A DNA stretch of 61,939 bases from a virus: IMG/VR virus record IMGVR_UViG_3300037225_000134, positions 1 to 61,939 of that record, one strand, 5' to 3'. This document shows positions 50,554 through 58,998 of this stretch, piece by piece. Each line of letters opens with the position of its first letter. The first letter of the stretch is position 1. Position numbers and translations under genes: made by a program. Under the pieces are notes generated by a model. It worked only from the letters and a program-made list of their open reading frames with translations. It ran no database searches and had not been told where the DNA came from.

Positions 50554-50581
50554 GGCGGGGGGTTTTCCCGCCAATTTTTTT
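50554..50581 (+). terminator. intrinsic-type terminator
   Basis: GGCGGG (50554-50559) pairs with CCCGCC (50567-50572), followed after AA by seven Ts. A textbook hairpin and T-run. Confidence 0.85.
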
Positions 50582-50608
50582 ATCAATAATTATAAGGAGA
50601 ATAATATT

Positions 50609-50791
50609 ATGCAAGAAAAATGCCTAAAATGCTATTTTGTTATGGATTGCGGCGGTCTCATGGAGACCTACTGTGACTATGAGGAAAACCACATAATAGA
50701 GGTGGAAGTAGTATCATTAGCAATAATCGGAGTAAACGAATTTGTTGATGCAATAACAAAAATATTTGATCAAGTTGGAGAGCTGATGTAA
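50609..50791 (+). CDS. small acidic Cys-containing protein
   Basis: 60 residues. CLKC, C14 and C22 near the start, then a helical acidic half. AAGGAGA site. The stop touches the next ATG (TAAATG). Confidence 0.5.
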   Translation: MQEKCLKCYFVMDCGGLMETYCDYEENHIIEVEVVSLAIIGVNEFVDAITKIFDQVGELM

Positions 50792-51265
50792 ATGGAATTT
50801 TCACCTACAGTAACGGCCATAACCAAGGCCTTGGTAAAGGTACAAGAGAAGATACAAAACCCAACAACCACCGCAAAGAATCCATTTTTCAAGAGCAAAT
50901 ATGCTCCACTAGATGAAATTCTTGCTATGGTTAGACCTATATTAGCTGAGAATGGACTTGTAGTACTACAAGAAGCATCCGGGGATGGATCTTTCGCTAC
51001 CATATCGACTATCCTCATGCATGATTCCGGGGAATACCTGAAAACGGCGGCATTAACTCTTAAACCCGTCAAAACTGATCCACAAGGGATAGGCAGTGCT
51101 ATCACCTATGGCCGAAGATATGCACTCTTAAGCATACTTGGATTAGCTGGAGAGCCTGACGATGATGCTAACGTGGCTACTCATGGAGCAGCAACACCAG
51201 AAAAAGCAGAGCCTAAATCAGGGTTTATAAGAAGACCCGGACCCGCACAAGAGGCAACTAAATGA
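50792..51265 (+). CDS. erf: ERF-family single-strand annealing protein
   Basis: 157 residues. Diagnostic ERF pattern: KNPFFKSKYAPLDEILAMVRPILAENGL, then LMHDSGEYL, then GIGSAITYGRRYALLSILGLAGEPDDDAN. It anneals complementary strands in phage recombination, with an exonuclease encoded just downstream. A basic/proline tail ends it. Confidence 0.92.
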   Translation: MEFSPTVTAITKALVKVQEKIQNPTTTAKNPFFKSKYAPLDEILAMVRPILAENGLVVLQEASGDGSFATISTILMHDSGEYLKTAALTLKPVKTDPQGIGSAITYGRRYALLSILGLAGEPDDDANVATHGAATPEKAEPKSGFIRRPGPAQEATK

Positions 51266-51360
51266 AAACAGGACCAAAACCACAACCCCTCTTACCTCGT
51301 TTTTTGAAATTTGTAGATCATATAAATAGAATATGTAACCATAAAAGAAGGGAGATATGA
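51262..51360 (+). CDS. tiny basic protein coupled between annealing protein and exonuclease
   Basis: 32 residues overlapping the erf stop (ATGA) and the next gene's start (ATATGATG). Basic and hydrophobic (LLPRFLKFVDHINRI). It could be a genuine microprotein or simply keep ribosomes moving across the gap. Confidence 0.35.
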   Translation: MKTGPKPQPLLPRFLKFVDHINRICNHKRREI

Positions 51361-52004
51361 TGATAACGAAAAAATATACTGTATTTGGAACACCTATTGG
51401 AAGATTGTACCGTATAAAAGGTATCTATCTTCCTTCCGTTACTAGTATTATATCAGGATTTAAAACAGATAGAAAAAATTTCACCAACGATTACCTATCA
51501 ATAGGCACCTTGGGGCACTTTGAATGCCTCCGGGAATATGAACCAAACATGGTAGTACCCGATGTATCATTTACGTGGGATGATGATATAATAAATGCAA
51601 AATTAAATGCAATTAATACAATGTGGGATATATGCAAGCCTTTGTCTGCAACTAATATCAAGGTGGAATTTGTAGTATACGACCCGGTTAATAGATATGC
51701 AGGCCAAGTTGATATGCTCGAAGGTTCGAGAATATCTGATATTAAAACCGGCGCATTCTACAAGCATTATACCCTGCAGTTAGGAGCCTATTTCCATGCT
51801 TATAATCTAGGGCGGAAGAAAAAACTAACCGGCACCAGGCTTTATATCCTGGATTCAAATAATAGGGCTGACAGAAATCCCGATGGACTACCTGAAATAC
51901 TAAATTATTCTCAGGCAGAAAGCGAGGAGTTCGCAGCTAAATTCCTGGAAAAGGCAGCGGCGTACAACGTATTGATGGATGAATACCTGAGTGGGAGGTG
52001 GTAA
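51357..52004 (+). CDS. PD-(D/E)XK exonuclease (Cas4/RecB-like)
   Basis: 215 residues; start at 51357 or the adjacent ATG 51360, behind AAGGGAG. Nuclease core: GTLGHFE, then RYAGQVDML (Asp), SRISDIKTG (D-x-K) and the downstream LQLGAYFHAYN with conserved Gln and Tyr. Makes single strands for the annealing protein. No Cas4 cysteine cluster is seen. Confidence 0.82.
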   Translation: MMITKKYTVFGTPIGRLYRIKGIYLPSVTSIISGFKTDRKNFTNDYLSIGTLGHFECLREYEPNMVVPDVSFTWDDDIINAKLNAINTMWDICKPLSATNIKVEFVVYDPVNRYAGQVDMLEGSRISDIKTGAFYKHYTLQLGAYFHAYNLGRKKKLTGTRLYILDSNNRADRNPDGLPEILNYSQAESEEFAAKFLEKAAAYNVLMDEYLSGRW

Positions 52005-52047
52005 ATGCCTAAATTTTTAGCTAGAGAAGTTTATGGAGACTTTGCAA

Positions 52048-52698
52048 ATGGCAATTTCACTTATTATTGATTCTAGAGAAAAACTAGATAAAGTACAACC
52101 TTTAATGGATAAAATCATGGCTGGAGGTAGATTTGATAACATTAAAATAGAGTATAAAGCATTAAAATATGGGGATTACCGTATTGACTCCAACGGCAAA
52201 AGCATGTTAATAGAAAGAAAGGCGGTAGCTGACTTTTGCTCGAACTATGGCAAAGGAGACCTGAAAGAAAAGCTTTGGCATATGAGGCAGGAAGCAGACA
52301 GAGCTATGCTTATGATCGAAGGCCGGTTTAAAACCTTCGAGGGAAAACCCGACTTATATCTATATCGTGGTAGTGATTTAACTCCAGAAATAAAAATTCA
52401 AACTTACGTTAGGTTCTTAACAAATGAAATGGAGCGTGAAACTTGGATTTACTTTACACATAGCCGATTCGAGAGCCTGCTAAGCATCATGTACTTGGCT
52501 GAAAACATGGAATTTATGCAAAATCCTAAACCAAGTATAAAATGTGGTAATCCCCGTGAACTATTGATACAAATACCAGGTGTTGGAGAAGATACGATAA
52601 AGAAGCTTCAAATGAAATACAAGACACCTATGGACGCCTTGATTGATTTGGATTCGTGGGCAAATAAGACTGTTAAAGAGGGTTTAAATTCATGGTAA
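52048..52698 (+). CDS. ERCC4-type nuclease with C-terminal HhH
   Basis: 216 residues from ATG 52048. The XPF/Mus81-like core has IIDSRE, GDYRI (42-46), and IERKAVADF (ERK 56-58, D62). The C-terminus has a helix-hairpin-helix (LLIQIPGVGEDTIKKLQMKY). It should cut branched DNA (flaps, forks, Holliday-like junctions). The end overlaps the next gene by seven bases. Confidence 0.88.
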   Translation: MAISLIIDSREKLDKVQPLMDKIMAGGRFDNIKIEYKALKYGDYRIDSNGKSMLIERKAVADFCSNYGKGDLKEKLWHMRQEADRAMLMIEGRFKTFEGKPDLYLYRGSDLTPEIKIQTYVRFLTNEMERETWIYFTHSRFESLLSIMYLAENMEFMQNPKPSIKCGNPRELLIQIPGVGEDTIKKLQMKYKTPMDALIDLDSWANKTVKEGLNSW

Positions 52699-53189
52699 AT
52701 AATATTTATGTCGATATTGATGGTGTCCTTAGGCTCTTAGATGTGAAATGCTTTGGGAAACCTGCGAAGTATTGGCACCAGAAAAACGATAAGATGCAAA
52801 GCCTAATAGAGATAGTTAATGAAAACCTTAATGTTCTGTTAGAAGCGGAACCAACGGAGTACCTGCCGTATTTCAATACATGGCCTAAGTTAACTCTGTT
52901 AACATCGCAGCTTGAGGCCTGGAAGCCTTATACTGAAGCATGGCTAAAAGCCCATCTTACAGTACCTTACACTATCACCTATACCCTAGATGCTAACGAT
53001 AAGTTAGACCACCTGGAGAAGGGAGATTATGTCATCGATGATAGCCCAATGTTCTCGAATTTTAAACAAGTTATATTAGTTCACAAGAAGTATAATAAGA
53101 AGGCGGAAGCACCCCTAAGGATACATAATTCATTTGAGTTATCAATATTATTAGGGATGTTAAAGAGGAAGAAAAAGGAGATACGATGA
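52692..53189 (+). CDS. HAD-superfamily phosphatase (5'(3')-nucleotidase-like)
   Basis: 165 residues. Nucleophile and acid D8/D10 in YVDIDGVL, a Thr/Ser motif LLTSQ near 70, and VIDDSP near 115 as the metal-binding Asp pair. Viral HAD proteins of this size often dephosphorylate nucleotides; sited just before NrdD, which supports a role in nucleotide pools, though DNA-end repair is also possible. Confidence 0.72.
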   Translation: MVNNIYVDIDGVLRLLDVKCFGKPAKYWHQKNDKMQSLIEIVNENLNVLLEAEPTEYLPYFNTWPKLTLLTSQLEAWKPYTEAWLKAHLTVPYTITYTLDANDKLDHLEKGDYVIDDSPMFSNFKQVILVHKKYNKKAEAPLRIHNSFELSILLGMLKRKKKEIR

Positions 53190-53221
53190 CAACAAAAATT
53201 AGATAAATTTGGTGATATAAA

Positions 53222-54049
53222 ATGAGAATTATAGATAACGACGCAATGGTAGGACTCTCTATTAGAGATCTACGAAACATAATGGCGGGAAGAGCTGCAA
53301 CAGAAAACGCAAATTTAGCCAATAACCCGGAAACCAAGCACAAGCAAATAGCGGACCTGGTATCTAAGGACTTCTATCTTAAGATGCTTCCTGAAGAGCT
53401 GGCACAGCTTCATATCGATGGTAGCCTACACATTCACGACCTGGAGTACTTCGGTACCCGGCCATTTTGCCGAAGCCTAGATATTAGGCCTACTCTGATG
53501 TATGGGTTTATGCCCGACGGAGGGCATGGAGCGATTGATGCAGGCCCGGCAATGCACCCTGACGTAGCAATACTTCAGGCGGCTAAAGCTCTTGCTATGA
53601 GCCAAACACAACACGCCGGAGGGCAAGGCCTACTGTATGGGCTTGTATTCCTGAGCCCCTTCATGGCAGAGCTGGATTATAAAGGAATTAAACAGATGAT
53701 GCAGCTTTTGATGTATGAATTGAATCAAATGTATATATCAAGAGGCGGGCAAACCATATTCAGCTCAATTAATATATCTCCTGGAGTACCTAAGATACTT
53801 GAGGATGTACCGGTAGTCTGGAAGGGGATTCTATGGGACGGTGAGACTCAACCCTATGGAAAGATGGATAAGGGGATCTACTCGGATTACATCAGGTATC
53901 CTAAGAAGACCTACGGCGACTTTGAAAAAGAAGTAAGGCTTATGTTTAAGGCCTTGATGGAAATATCACTACAGGGCGATATTCGAAACAAACCTTACCC
54001 CTTTCCCAAGTTGGAAGTAAGTATCGAGAAAAAGTTCTTGGAGGAATAA
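53222..54049 (+). CDS. nrdD: anaerobic ribonucleotide reductase NrdD, N-terminal part (split gene)
   Basis: 275 residues covering the first half of the class III barrel: NPETKHKQIADLVSKDFYLKML, GSLHIHDLEYFGTRPFC, ALAMSQTQHAGGQG and RGGQTIFSSIN, ending FPKLEVSIEKKFLEE. There is no ATP-cone before it, so allosteric activity control is probably absent. The stop is followed at once by an HNH gene and then the second half in the same frame as this one. The two parts are expected to assemble into one enzyme reducing NTPs to dNTPs without oxygen. Confidence 0.93.
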   Translation: MRIIDNDAMVGLSIRDLRNIMAGRAATENANLANNPETKHKQIADLVSKDFYLKMLPEELAQLHIDGSLHIHDLEYFGTRPFCRSLDIRPTLMYGFMPDGGHGAIDAGPAMHPDVAILQAAKALAMSQTQHAGGQGLLYGLVFLSPFMAELDYKGIKQMMQLLMYELNQMYISRGGQTIFSSINISPGVPKILEDVPVVWKGILWDGETQPYGKMDKGIYSDYIRYPKKTYGDFEKEVRLMFKALMEISLQGDIRNKPYPFPKLEVSIEKKFLEE

Positions 54050-54051
54050 TC

Positions 54052-54453
54052 ATGGATAAAACAGAATACAATAAGAAGTATAGATTAGATCATATAACTT
54101 ATTTTCATGAATACGATAAAGAACGATATCTTACAAACAAAGATGATATATTAGTTAATAAGAAAGAAGATAGAGAAAAATATCCAGATAAATATAAAAA
54201 ACGAGATAAACTAAATTATAGAAAACTTCGTATTCAAGTTATTATGGCATTAGGCGAAAAATGTGTAGATTGTAGAACTATGGATATTAGAGTATTAGAC
54301 GCACACCATATCAATGGCGGAGGAAGCCAACAATTCAAAACATTTGGAAATTATAAAAAGTATTACAAATATATTATAGATAACCCAACAGAATTTTTAT
54401 TATTATGTGCAAATTGTCATAGAATAAGGCATTATGGTGATTTAGATGGATGA
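54052..54453 (+). CDS. HNH homing endonuclease inserted in nrdD
   Basis: 133 residues. Very Lys/Tyr-rich basic N-terminus (about 1-60) then CVDC, DAHHINGGG and LLCANCHRIRHYG, a zinc-stabilised HNH. AT-rich compared with flanks. Starts two bases after the nrdD N-part stop and overlaps the C-part start by eight bases, so it supplies the ribosome traffic for the second half. Confidence 0.92.
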   Translation: MDKTEYNKKYRLDHITYFHEYDKERYLTNKDDILVNKKEDREKYPDKYKKRDKLNYRKLRIQVIMALGEKCVDCRTMDIRVLDAHHINGGGSQQFKTFGNYKKYYKYIIDNPTEFLLLCANCHRIRHYGDLDG

Positions 54454-55633
54454 AGACGTACCTACATATGAAGAATTATATAAAATGGCATTTGAAGTTG
54501 CTGCGAAATTTGGAACAATTTACTTCGATAATTTACTTATTGATGGTAAAAACAAAGAAAATTCTGTTTCGTGTACCCAATGCTGCGCATATAGCTTCAA
54601 ATCTGATGATAAAACAGATAACAAATTTAACAAAAAACTAAACTTTGTAGGTGGTGAGCATTTTAAGCTCGGAGGTATGCAGGTAGTAAGTATCAACCTT
54701 CCAAGGTGCGCATACCAGGCTAACGGCGATAAAAAGATACTCATAGCACGGATCTATGACATGATGGATAAGGCGGTGGAGATCTTTAAGATAAAGCAAA
54801 AATTGATCATGGATCAGGCGGCAAATGGAAGCTTATCTTACATCAATCAGATTACTCCAAAAGGGGTAAGATTCACAGATTTCAAGTCTCTAGTATTTGA
54901 AATGGGTATTGTAGGCCTAAATGAGATGGTGGAGCATTTCACTTGTGAGCAGCTACATGAAAGTGAAAACTCGCGAGACCTGGCAAAAAGCATCCTGGCA
55001 CAAATGAGTGAATATTGCAAAATGGCCTCGGATACCTATAATATGAAAATTGTATTGGCCCGGACTCCGGCAGAGACAACGGCTCAGAGGTTCGCAGTTT
55101 GTGACATGATGGATGATAGGTACAAAGGATTCGCGGAGCTTACGGTAAAGGGAGACAAGTACACGGCCAAGGGCCTAATAGCCAAGGGAAAAACAAGAGA
55201 CCTGCCGGTATTTTACAGTAATGGTATATCACCAAGCATAGACGCACCTATAAATCTATCCAAAAAAATAAAAATAGAAAGCGAGCTTTGGCCTTATTTA
55301 GATGGCGGATGCATCTCACATATTTGGCTTGGAGAGTCAAACCCTTCAGCCGAAAGTCTTATGAATTTCGCTCTAAGAATCGCACAGAAAACCAATATCG
55401 GGTACTTTGCTTTCAGTAAGAATTATTCACAATGTGAAATATGCCATCATATCACCGATGGAATAGCCAAAAAATGCGAAAAATGCGGAGGCGAAAAGCT
55501 TATCATCTTTGCACGTATAACAGGATACTTGAGTGCAGCGGGCATGATGGAGCACGGAATATTTAAACCACGATGGAACGCTGCAAAAGCTACAGAACTG
55601 TTTATGAGGCACGATGATGGAAAAGATATGTAA
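54446..55633 (+). CDS. nrdD: anaerobic ribonucleotide reductase NrdD, C-terminal part with glycyl radical
   Basis: 395 residues, ATG 54446 behind GGTGAT within the HNH gene. It starts DEDVPTYEELYKMAFEVAAKFGTIYFDNL, exactly continuing NrdD. VSCTQCCAYS (C43-C47) carries active-site cysteine candidates; CEIC ... CEKCG binds zinc; the glycyl radical is G360 in ARITGYLS. With the N-part the total is 670 residues, normal for NrdD. Activated by NrdG downstream. Confidence 0.93.
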   Translation: MDEDVPTYEELYKMAFEVAAKFGTIYFDNLLIDGKNKENSVSCTQCCAYSFKSDDKTDNKFNKKLNFVGGEHFKLGGMQVVSINLPRCAYQANGDKKILIARIYDMMDKAVEIFKIKQKLIMDQAANGSLSYINQITPKGVRFTDFKSLVFEMGIVGLNEMVEHFTCEQLHESENSRDLAKSILAQMSEYCKMASDTYNMKIVLARTPAETTAQRFAVCDMMDDRYKGFAELTVKGDKYTAKGLIAKGKTRDLPVFYSNGISPSIDAPINLSKKIKIESELWPYLDGGCISHIWLGESNPSAESLMNFALRIAQKTNIGYFAFSKNYSQCEICHHITDGIAKKCEKCGGEKLIIFARITGYLSAAGMMEHGIFKPRWNAAKATELFMRHDDGKDM

Positions 55634-55736
55634 GAAATGTAAGAAGAGTAAGGATGTTAAATTTTTTACTAAGAATAACGACAACAAAGACCACCTTGAT
55701 GACTTATGCGATATTTGTATAGGAGAACTAAAATGA
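55617..55736 (+). CDS. small zinc-binding protein between nrdD and nrdG
   Basis: 39 residues, overlapping both genes (ATGATGG and ATGA). CKKCKKSKDVKFFTKNN ... LCDIC makes a short four-Cys ribbon of the type seen beside HNH proteins. Could be a remnant or a real microprotein. Confidence 0.5.
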   Translation: MEKICKKCKKSKDVKFFTKNNDNKDHLDDLCDICIGELK

Positions 55737-56428
55737 AAATGTACTATGGAGGCATGGAGAACGTATCTTTAACTGATTGGCCGGGGGAAGTGGCAACCGT
55801 TATCTTTTTCCAAGGTTGTCCTATGAAGTGCCCGCACTGTTTCAATGAGGCTATGCTACAACCCCTTGGAGCCAATTTGAGGGACCTAAAGGTAATAAAG
55901 GATGACCTGGTATCAAACCCTCTTATATCGGCTCTAGTACTATCTGGAGGGGAACCCCTTATGCAACCCGACGCGGCGAGGGAGTTATTGGTATATGCTA
56001 AATCGATAGGCTTGAAAACCGCTATAGAGACCTGCGGCTATTACCCAAACGAATTAGTCAAATTACTAATTAATGATTTACTTGATATGGTTTTCATTGA
56101 TGTAAAGTCGGAGCTAACTGATGGTTCGCAGAGTATCGCGACGGGGATAAACGACGCTACAAACAAGGTGATAGACAGCTTAAACATATGCTTCACGACG
56201 ACGATACCATTTGAGATTAGAACCACGGTATTTCCAAACTTTCCAAATACAATAGAGCTGGCGAATCTCGCGATGGATATTAAGAAACTGAAAAAGGAGT
56301 ACCCAAATAACGAGCTACAGGGCCACGTTCTGCAACAGGGCATAGCAAAAGAGAGCGAGACGTACTTTGAGCCAGTACTTAAGGCAACCTTAGCAAATAT
56401 GCAGAAAGTATTAGATGAGTTTATTTAA
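55733..56428 (+). CDS. nrdG: anaerobic RNR-activating radical SAM enzyme NrdG
   Basis: 231 residues from ATG 55733 (GGAGAA). The 4Fe-4S/SAM motif is CPMKCPHC near residue 30 (CxxxCxxC), preceded by VSLTDWPGEVATVIFFQG and followed by LVLSGGEPL. It generates the glycyl radical on NrdD. Length is on the long side for NrdG and closer to archaeal activases. Confidence 0.92.
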   Translation: MKMYYGGMENVSLTDWPGEVATVIFFQGCPMKCPHCFNEAMLQPLGANLRDLKVIKDDLVSNPLISALVLSGGEPLMQPDAARELLVYAKSIGLKTAIETCGYYPNELVKLLINDLLDMVFIDVKSELTDGSQSIATGINDATNKVIDSLNICFTTTIPFEIRTTVFPNFPNTIELANLAMDIKKLKKEYPNNELQGHVLQQGIAKESETYFEPVLKATLANMQKVLDEFI

Positions 56429-56429
56429 A

Positions 56430-56651
56430 ATGAAAACAAATTATCAATTCATCGGGCCTATTAGGGATATTCGCGAGTTTGCGTGTGATAATTTATACTT
56501 TACTTATCATATTAAAACGGGCGAAGGTGGATACGATTGTCAGAGGCTATCGGGTCACTATTGTTATGGTACCGGGTGGTGTCCACTACGTTATACCTCG
56601 GGGGAATTTACCCCTAAAGTAGGGTCAAGTGGATCATGGCGATTCTATTGA
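56430..56651 (+). CDS. small hypothetical protein with conserved-looking Cys/Gly motif
   Basis: 73 residues from ATG 56430, one base after the nrdG stop; in-frame ATG at 56415 overlaps nrdG. It has YDCQRLSGHYCYGTGWCPLRY and C20, a possible metal-binding loop. No clear RBS. Not recognised. Confidence 0.5.
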   Translation: MKTNYQFIGPIRDIREFACDNLYFTYHIKTGEGGYDCQRLSGHYCYGTGWCPLRYTSGEFTPKVGSSGSWRFY

Positions 56652-56942
56652 CCAAAACCTTTTTATTCTAATCTTGTCTTTATGGTATCTGGAGATAACT
56701 ACTCCGACTAACAACCGGAGCAAGTGACCAATATCAAAGCCAACGGAAACCACCGCAAAGAAAGCCGGGTATCCGCCGCCAGCACCTTCTATAATAATCC
56801 TGACATTATTAGTATTAGAGATAGTCCTAGCAGTCTCAGGATAAGGAGGCGGCTAATATTGCAAAACTGTTTAATGAACCAAAGACATCAAACCATTTTT
56901 TGATGGTGTATAATAGGCTTAACTTATAAGAGGTAGGCGGAA
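56652..56942 (+). ncRNA. gene-free region with promoter and several hairpins
   Basis: AAAACCTTTTTATTC at 56654 is promoter-like. Then come CTCCG/CGGAG (56702 and 56716) with a loop containing TAACAAC, ATCCTGA/TCAGGAT (56797 and 56836) and CATCAAA/TTTGATG (56886 and 56899). TAACAACCG also occurs in the leader at 49936. No coding frame fits. Either a long leader of the secreted protein at 56943 or a separate RNA. Confidence 0.45.
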
Positions 56943-57413
56943 ATGAAAATACTGCTTGGGATACTGGTTCTACTGCTAACCGTACCAACGGCTCAGGCAG
57001 TAGGAATAAATGGACTGCTAACCTTTGAGAATTTTCTCAGGGTAGACAACACAAGCCACGGGAAATACATACCAGGCGTGTATGAATGCATACAATTTAG
57101 TGAGGACCTGGTAAAAGAAGCAAAACTACACGGCTATGATTTGATATTAGTGCTCGCGGGAAAGTGCAAAACCTTTCCTAAAGGTCACTGCATGGTAGCT
57201 ATACATTTAGATACCGGAGTAGACACTAAACAATATTGTATATTTGATTCCCAAACTGGCGTATACATGAACACGGTACTACTAAAATGCAGCCAAACCG
57301 AGAACATGAGTCTAATATTCTTACCATTACAGGCAGTAAAAGCACAATCAGTAGAATCAGTATTTTATGATACCGATATGGTAATATCTGTAAAAATCTT
57401 TAAGGGTGAATAA
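56943..57413 (+). CDS. secreted transglutaminase/cysteine-peptidase-like protein
   Basis: 156 residues with a signal peptide (1-19, ILLGILVLLLTVPTAQA). A Cys-His-Asp order fitting the transglutaminase-like fold: C49 in YECIQFSEDLV, H82 in KGHCMVAIHL, D102 in CIFDSQTG. It could hydrolyse peptide links in the host envelope for exit, similar in principle to viral pseudomurein endoisopeptidases, but substrate binding parts are not visible. Confidence 0.55.
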   Translation: MKILLGILVLLLTVPTAQAVGINGLLTFENFLRVDNTSHGKYIPGVYECIQFSEDLVKEAKLHGYDLILVLAGKCKTFPKGHCMVAIHLDTGVDTKQYCIFDSQTGVYMNTVLLKCSQTENMSLIFLPLQAVKAQSVESVFYDTDMVISVKIFKGE

Positions 57414-57415
57414 AA

Positions 57416-57694
57416 ATGTTAACTGTTGAAATGTTAAAAGCAATGCCGAGGAAAACAATCTTTGCCTCGGGTGAGTCAGTGGATGGACCGATGGGAATAA
57501 ATCTTATGAATAGCGGCGCTATGCTAAGATGGGTTGCCGTTCGCGGTGGATACCACGATTGGGCCGTTTATGCCGGGCCGGTGGACTGCAGCATAGATGA
57601 GGTTAAAAACAACGGTGATAAGGTATATGATGCTAGAACTATTAGGAATCTAGTGCCATGCAACCAAGAAGCTTTCAAGCTGTATAGGCAATGA
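57416..57694 (+). CDS. hypothetical protein
   Basis: 92 residues, compact alpha/beta with two cysteines and several Trp/Tyr (WVAVRGGYHDWAVYAG). Two bases after the secreted protein, so likely co-translated. The sequence pattern resembles small phage proteins without assigned role. Confidence 0.5.
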   Translation: MLTVEMLKAMPRKTIFASGESVDGPMGINLMNSGAMLRWVAVRGGYHDWAVYAGPVDCSIDEVKNNGDKVYDARTIRNLVPCNQEAFKLYRQ

Positions 57695-57750
57695 GGGTAT
57701 TAGCAGTCACTTAGAGAAGCTGGTAAGAGATTGGACAGGAGACGAACCAT

Positions 57751-57906
57751 ATGAGGATTAAAGCATTATTTTTTGATGATGAAAATATGGATTGGGTAGC
57801 AAATGTTCTTGCAGGTGAATTAAGAGCATTTAGTGATCCTGAAGAGCTGGCAAAAGAAGAGCACTTATTGAACTATTTACTAGTTAAAAAATCAAGAGGT
57901 AGATAA
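57751..57906 (+). CDS. small helical protein
   Basis: 51 residues, acidic middle and basic end (KKSRGR). CAGGAGACG precedes. Not recognised. Confidence 0.45.
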   Translation: MRIKALFFDDENMDWVANVLAGELRAFSDPEELAKEEHLLNYLLVKKSRGR

Positions 57907-57927
57907 GTATGAAAAGGAGCTGGAAAT

Positions 57928-58341
57928 ATGATGATGTATGAATTCATGGAATACAAACAAAAGGTATGGCTGGAGAAAATAACACCCTTGATACCAGTGG
58001 AGCTAAGATTTCACTTCGCGATGCTGGTAGCTGGATACTTTGACAGAACCCAAATGAACCCTGATGATGATGAGGATATAACAGGGTATGCGTGCATCCA
58101 GATATTCGATAATCTAATAGAAAATGGATACTTTAGGATAATGGCGTCTACATGCCCATTCTGTGAGAATACCGCGAACTACGAAAGAGACAACCCCGAG
58201 GATATTGAGGATGGCTGTGTGGAAGTATGCAAGTATGGAGAAGTATTTGGCTGCCATATAAATTCCGGGTTTTCTAAACTAAATAACTTCATAGAACGAT
58301 ACCTTTATGCAGGCATGGACGATATGAGGTTAGGGATATGA
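57928..58341 (+). CDS. hypothetical protein with Cys-rich middle
   Basis: 137 residues, AAGGAG site. Helical start followed by CPFC ... C ... C ... C between about 72 and 108, a possible zinc or Fe-S site. It overlaps the next gene by four bases. Confidence 0.5.
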   Translation: MMMYEFMEYKQKVWLEKITPLIPVELRFHFAMLVAGYFDRTQMNPDDDEDITGYACIQIFDNLIENGYFRIMASTCPFCENTANYERDNPEDIEDGCVEVCKYGEVFGCHINSGFSKLNNFIERYLYAGMDDMRLGI

Positions 58342-58583
58342 GGAAGCCGGAGACAGATAAAATGCCTGGAATGCATGGACCGATGTATAACCCGCGACGC
58401 GACACGCGACTAAATTCATATTGCCAAAGTTGCAAGTATGGAGGAGTATGCGCACTATGCGCACCTATTTGCAACGAAAATGCAAAATCTAACCCGATGA
58501 AAACACCGTCCTTGGCTTGGATGATTACTACGACTCTGGTAATCGCAGTTTTAGTTGTGATTATCGGAGGGAAAGTTATTTAA
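58338..58583 (+). CDS. tail-anchored membrane protein with Cys-rich head
   Basis: 81 residues. CQSCKYGGVCALCAPIC around 29-45, then a single C-terminal helix (AWMITTTLVIAVLVVIIGG). The Cys cluster would face the cytoplasm. Partner of the preceding Cys-rich protein by coupling. Function unknown. Confidence 0.55.
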   Translation: MRKPETDKMPGMHGPMYNPRRDTRLNSYCQSCKYGGVCALCAPICNENAKSNPMKTPSLAWMITTTLVIAVLVVIIGGKVI

Positions 58584-58877
58584 ACTCATCGAGCCTATAT
58601 GGGTATTGTGAGGAAACAGAAACCCCCTCATCAGAGAGATAAGGCGCAAGAAACAGCCTAACGACCTGGCGACCTGACTCTGACACCAGACACCGGAAAA
58701 GTCTACAAAGAAAGCTAGACTCCGACTCCAGTCCCTTCATAATCCGTCGCCCAAAAAGATGCTTACGGCTACGAGGAAACAATCTCCTTAAGCTAGGTAA
58801 ATCAGACGGCGGCGGAAATAATAATGGTTTGTGCGCCAACACAAGCCGCATAGACCAAATACGCAAGCGCAAGCATC
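58584..58877 (+). other. gene-free, hairpin-rich region
   Basis: No credible gene. Short hairpins are visible: TGAGG/CCTCA (about 58609), AGGC/GCCT (58645), CTGG/CCAG (58663). Composition is richer in C and G than the genes around it. It leads directly into the tRNA-like segment. Confidence 0.4.
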
Positions 58878-58985
58878 GCACTCACTTATAACTCAATTGG
58901 TAGATCTCAGTAAGGCGGCGGTTCGACTCCGTGAGTCCGGTAGAGCCTGAGGAGCGTGTAGGTTCGAGTCCTACTAAGTGAGTGC
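58878..58985 (+). ncRNA. tRNA-like element with one 5' half and two 3' halves
   Basis: GCACTCACTTA (58878-58888) pairs perfectly over 11 bp with TAAGTGAGTGC (58975-58985), which follows a perfect T arm GTAGG-TTCGAGT-CCTAC (58958-58974). A D-arm-like ACTCAATTGGTAGA follows the 5' strand. Inside lies a second T arm CGG-TTCGACT-CCG (58919-58931) followed by GTGAGT, which can pair with the same ACTCAC. No normal anticodon arm is found. A decayed, recombined or mimic tRNA. Confidence 0.5.
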
Positions 58986-58998
58986 TAATTATAAACCC

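Noticed and set aside
53222-55633. Intein or group I/II intron in nrdD
   Set aside because: The inserted gene has its own start and stop and a different frame, and no splice-site or intein terminal residues (Cys/Ser start, HN end) are present.
58576-58881. - strand frame of 101 codons in the gene-free region
   Set aside because: Arg/Leu/Ser-rich composition without motif or ribosome site; better explained by the hairpin-rich non-coding stretch.
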